From an uncultured Chloroflexota bacterium (GTDB lineage Bacteria > Chloroflexota > Limnocylindria > Limnocylindrales > CSP1-4), in NCBI GenBank assembly GCA_903924005.1, contig CAIXZV010000488.1, forward strand, positions 1 to 8,426: a stretch of 8,426 nucleotides of DNA, written 5' to 3'. Shown here piece by piece: positions 5,942-8,426 of the stretch. Below the pieces are notes generated by a model. It saw only the letters and a program-made list of their open reading frames with translations. It ran no database searches and was not told the origin of the DNA. Within the stretch, counting starts at the first letter, position 1; each line of letters begins with the position of its first letter. The translations under genes were made by a program, and so were the position numbers.

Positions 5942-6709
5942 TCAGCGGGCGCTGGGGATCCGGCCGACCGCCAGCAGCAGCCCCTCGATGATGGACTCGG
6001 GGCGCGGCGGACAGCCAGGCACGAGGACGTCTACCGGCAGCGCGCTTGCAGCGCCGTCGCCGCCCTCGGGTGATCCGGAAAAGACGCCGCCGCTGATGGC
6101 GCAGGCGCCAACCGCCACCACCAGCCTCGGCTCGGCCATCGACTCGTACGTGCGGATGGCCGCCTCGCGCAGGTTGCGCGTCATGATCCCGGTCACGAGC
6201 AGCAGGTCCGCGTGCCGGGGCGAGGCGACGATGTCGATGCCCAGACGCTGGATGTCGTGATACGGGTTGAGCAGCGCCGCAATCTCCCAGTCGCAGCCGT
6301 TGCAGGAGCCGGCGTCCAGGTGACGCACGTGGAGCGAGCGGCCAAGCTTGGCCGCCACCGCAGCCCGGAGTCGCTCAGCCGCCGCAGACGCGGGGTCTGA
6401 CGCCCCGTCGGGCCGGTAGGCGGGCGCGGGGGCGGCGAGGTGTCCGATGGCGCCCGTGGGGCAGGCGTCAGCGCACGCGTCACAGAGCACGCATCGCCCG
6501 GCATCGACAGACCAGACCCCGTTGATCATGGTGATGGCGCCCGTGGGGCAGGCGCCGACACACGCGGCGTCGCGGTCGCAGCGTTCCGCGTCCACCACGG
6601 GCAGCCGCCGCGTCGCAGGCTGGAGCAGCGCGGGCTCCGCCGGGTAGCGCGAGGTCACGATGTCCGTGCGGAGCGGATCAAGGATTCGGCGGAGCACGTC
6701 GAGGGGCAT
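5942..6709 (-). CDS. Ferredoxin-NuoB fusion: electron-transfer/small subunit of a group 4 [NiFe]-hydrogenase-type complex (HycF-HycG-like)
   Basis: This 255-residue protein fuses a two-cluster ferredoxin domain (about 36-92) to a NuoB/HycG small subunit (about 115-250). It should carry electrons at the cytoplasmic face of a membrane complex and contact the large subunit encoded just upstream. The second ferredoxin motif is complete (Cys73, 76, 79, 83, in CVLCDACADACP). The first reads C44-x2-D47-x2-C50-x3-C54P, so an Asp replaces the second cysteine. The NuoB part has Cys136 and Cys139 (GSCNGCD), Cys203 (GACAISGG) and Cys233 (PGCPP), enough for the proximal [4Fe-4S] cluster. It also shows ALLNPYHDIQRLGIDIVASPRHAD-type sequence (145-168), typical of HycG/HyfI. 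The ATG comes two bases after the large-subunit stop (TGACGATG) without a good Shine-Dalgarno, implying translational coupling. HycF and HycG are separate in E. coli formate hydrogenlyase, so the fusion is a lineage-specific arrangement. No membrane segment is seen. Confidence 0.9.
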   Translation of the reverse strand: MPLDVLRRILDPLRTDIVTSRYPAEPALLQPATRRLPVVDAERCDRDAACVGACPTGAITMINGVWSVDAGRCVLCDACADACPTGAIGHLAAPAPAYRPDGASDPASAAAERLRAAVAAKLGRSLHVRHLDAGSCNGCDWEIAALLNPYHDIQRLGIDIVASPRHADLLLVTGIMTRNLREAAIRTYESMAEPRLVVAVGACAISGGVFSGSPEGGDGAASALPVDVLVPGCPPRPESIIEGLLLAVGRIPSAR

Positions 6710-6711
6710 CG

Positions 6712-8426
6712 TCAGCGGTCCGTGCAGGCGTAGCAGAGCTCAAAGCTCTTGTTGATCAGCGGGAAGTCTGGGACGAGGTTGCCAGGCGCGGCGGCCGCCA
6801 CCACCGGCCAGTTGGCAAACGATGCGGTCCGCAGGTGGAAGCGCTCCACCGTGTTGTCGCGTCCGGCCATCAGCCACGCCCACGAGGCGCCGCGCGGACC
6901 CTCGGCGCCGGCCAGCGTGGAGGCACCGGGCTGGGCGGAGCGAGCCAGCGGCACCCGCACAGGGCCCGCGGGGAGCCGAGCCGCCAGTTCGCGCACCAGA
7001 CGCGCCGAGGTTGCCGCCTCCTGCGTCCGGACGTGGAAGCGGGCGGCGGCGTCACCCGCAGTGTGCGTGGCGATCTCCAGCGTCAGCCCCGCATAGCCCT
7101 CGGCTGGCCGGTCCAGGCGAAGGTCTGCGGCATCACCGCTCGCCCGGGCCGCAACCCCCAGCGCGCCCAGCCGCTTGGCTGTTGCCAGCGGCACGACGCC
7201 GGTGGCGTGGAGCCGGGACATGAACCCCTCAGAGCGGATGAGCCCGCGGATGATGCCGCGAACCTCGCGGTCAAGATCGAGGAGGGTGATGTCCAGCGCC
7301 GCGAGCCCGGCCGGATGCAGATCACGGCGGAGCCCGCCCGGCGCCACAACCGACGTGAGGTAGCGGTGGCCGGTGAGACCCTCGTTGAGCCGCAGCAGCC
7401 GCTCCTTCGCCCAGCCAAGACGCGAGCTGCCCGGGTTGAACCCGACGCCTGCGCAGATGTTGCCAAGGTCCCCGACGTGGTTGTACAGGCGCTCAAGCTC
7501 GGCAAGCAGCACGCGGGCCTGCACGGCGCGCGCCGGGACCTCCGTGGCTGTCAGCCGCTCAACCGCGCGGCTGAACACAGAGGCATGCGTGACGGTGTCA
7601 ACGCCGCAGGCCCGCTCGGCGATGGCCAGCGCCGCTTCGAAGGTTCGGCCTTCGACAAGCTTCTCGATGCCCCGGTGCGTGTAGAAGAGGCGCGCATCAA
7701 GATGGAGCACTGACTCGCCCACGGCCGAGAACCGGAAGTGCCCAGGCTCAATGACGCCTGCGTGGATAGGGCCCACGGGCAGCTCGTACACGCCCTCGCC
7801 GTGGGCGACAAACGCGCGGTACGGCGGCCGCGGTCCGGCAGGCGCAGCGTTGGCGGGGGGCGCCACCTTGAGCAGCGGCGGCTGCTCACCGGGCCGTGCC
7901 TCATGGTGAACGAGCGGGCGCGGGTCTGGGTGCCCCGCGGGGAAGATGCCGAACAGGTCGTACGCCTCGCGCTCGTCCCACTGGGCGGCGGGGACCAGTG
8001 GCGTGATGGCCGGGTGCGTGGGGTTGGCTGGGTCAATCGCGGCGCGCAGCCGCACCAGCGGCCCGCCCGGCAGCGCCATGACCTCCTCGACGGCCAGGGC
8101 GCCCGCGGCGTCAAGCCCCCGCTCGTCAACGCCCAGCAGCATCACGTGGCGCGCGCCGGCCCCGGCGAGGACCGCAACTGCACGTGGCAGCTCGTCGCGC
8201 CCAATCTGTGCGAGGCGCTCGTCCGCGGGGCCGGTGAGTGCGAGGTCGTGACCAAGACGCGCGGCCAGCGCGTCAAGCGGATCCGTTGGGGGCACGGCTG
8301 CAATGTGCGCCACGGCCGCCACGGCCGCCACGGCCGCCACGGCCGCCACGGCCGCCACGGCCGCCACGGCCGGCACGTCAGCCACGGCCGCCACGGCCGG
8401 CACGTCAGCCACGGCCGCCACGGCCG
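6712..8426 (-). CDS. NuoC-NuoD fused large subunit of a group 4 [NiFe]-hydrogenase-type complex (HycE-like), N-terminus at or beyond the window edge
   Basis: The frame stays open to the right edge. Numbering from a GTG at 8421 gives 569 residues. Residues about 45-185 are NuoC/30-kDa-like (WDEREAYDLFGI at 148-159, GHPDPRPL). From about 210 the protein is NuoD/HycE-like: GPIHAGVIEPGHFRF, LFYTHRGIEKL, ERLYNHVGDL, NPGSSRLGWAKERLL. In hydrogenases four cysteines hold Ni-Fe. Here the N-terminal pair is Cys272-Gly-Val-Asp275, losing the bridging cysteine. The C-terminal pair is complete (Cys563, Cys566 in LCYACTDR). The protein stops at the Arg of that motif, so it lacks the peptide that a maturation protease would remove. 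The N-terminal 40 or so residues are Ala/Val repeats encoded by a 9-base repeat. The true start may lie outside or at a GTG near 8313 or 8295; none has a visible Shine-Dalgarno. It is a catalytic or hydrogenase-derived subunit, and H2 chemistry is uncertain. Confidence 0.9.
   Translation of the reverse strand, partial: AVAAVADVPAVAAVADVPAVAAVAAVAAVAAVAAVAAVAHIAAVPPTDPLDALAARLGHDLALTGPADERLAQIGRDELPRAVAVLAGAGARHVMLLGVDERGLDAAGALAVEEVMALPGGPLVRLRAAIDPANPTHPAITPLVPAAQWDEREAYDLFGIFPAGHPDPRPLVHHEARPGEQPPLLKVAPPANAAPAGPRPPYRAFVAHGEGVYELPVGPIHAGVIEPGHFRFSAVGESVLHLDARLFYTHRGIEKLVEGRTFEAALAIAERACGVDTVTHASVFSRAVERLTATEVPARAVQARVLLAELERLYNHVGDLGNICAGVGFNPGSSRLGWAKERLLRLNEGLTGHRYLTSVVAPGGLRRDLHPAGLAALDITLLDLDREVRGIIRGLIRSEGFMSRLHATGVVPLATAKRLGALGVAARASGDAADLRLDRPAEGYAGLTLEIATHTAGDAAARFHVRTQEAATSARLVRELAARLPAGPVRVPLARSAQPGASTLAGAEGPRGASWAWLMAGRDNTVERFHLRTASFANWPVVAAAAPGNLVPDFPLINKSFELCYACTDR
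8311..8426. repeat. 9-base tandem repeat, 12.9 copies, with a 27-base higher-order unit
   Basis: On the + strand the unit is CACGGCCGC. Six perfect copies (8311-8364) are followed by CACGGCCGG, CACGTCAGC and CACGGCCGC, a trio that occurs twice (8365-8391 and 8392-8418). A partial copy then runs off the edge. Read on the - strand in frame with the HycE-like gene, the units encode AAV, PAV and ADV, so length changes keep the frame. Every unit carries an in-frame GTG. Such repeats slip in replication and collapse in assembly, so the copy number here may be unreliable. Confidence 0.95.

Noticed and set aside
5102..6073. 323-codon open frame on the + strand opposite the membrane proteins
   Set aside because: It is rich in Arg, His, Asp and Gln with no domain. 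The opposite strand holds paired paralogues with conserved motifs and strong ribosome sites.
7597..7599. Selenocysteine or frameshift explanation for the missing nickel-site cysteine
   Set aside because: The codon is GAC, not TGA, and the frame and flanking motif (ERACG...THA) are intact.
6835..7713. 292-codon + strand frame inside the HycE-like gene
   Set aside because: It is a shadow of the HycE-like coding frame with no recognisable motif.
8311..8426. CRISPR array
   Set aside because: The repeat is contiguous 9-base units without spacers and keeps a coding frame.

Overview
This is a GC-rich, gene-dense bacterial window with nearly all DNA coding, many overlapping stop/start codons, frequent GTG codons and mostly G/C third positions. 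It probably comes from a high-GC phylum such as Chloroflexota or Actinomycetota. I cannot fix the taxon from sequence alone. Both window edges cut through genes: hypE on the left and the large hydrogenase-like subunit on the right.

Left part, + strand: the nearly complete 3' portion of hypE (1-1025), a [NiFe]-hydrogenase maturation gene ending in the diagnostic PRIC tail. A 170-base gap follows, holding a candidate -10 box, a short leader ORF with a good Shine-Dalgarno and a GC-rich dyad over the next start codon. Then come four sugar-phosphate genes on the same strand: a fused DhaK-DhaL dihydroxyacetone kinase-family protein (1196-2938), a triosephosphate isomerase-like protein (2935-3729), an RpiB-family isomerase (3729-4190) and a NagB-family aldose-ketose isomerase/deaminase (4230-4961). 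The first three overlap by 4 and 1 bases, so they are surely one transcript. Kinase + TIM-like + RpiB-like is the combination known from tetritol/erythrulose catabolism (LerK-LerI-EryI/DerI, EryH-EryI). Active-site substitutions in the two isomerases fit acyclic four-carbon substrates better than triose or ribose phosphates. My reading is that the operon takes L-erythrulose (or a related ketose) through L-erythrulose 1-phosphate and D-erythrulose 4-phosphate to D-erythrose 4-phosphate.

Right part, - strand, read from the right edge leftwards: a NuoC-NuoD (HycE-like) fused large subunit of a group 4 [NiFe]-hydrogenase-type complex (8426-6712), a ferredoxin-NuoB (HycF-HycG-like) fusion (6709-5942), and two tandem paralogous small membrane proteins of unknown function (5878-5453 and 5386-4979). 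The last one converges on nagB across 17 bases that include most of a small hairpin. The large subunit keeps only three of the four nickel-site cysteines (CGVD instead of CGxC near the middle, CYAC at the C-terminus) and stops exactly at the residue where the maturation protease normally cuts. The small subunit has Asp in place of one cluster cysteine. The complex is therefore either an unusual hydrogenase or a hydrogenase-related complex with another redox function. At the right edge the large-subunit frame runs through a 9-base tandem repeat of almost 13 copies that contains a 27-base higher-order repeat.
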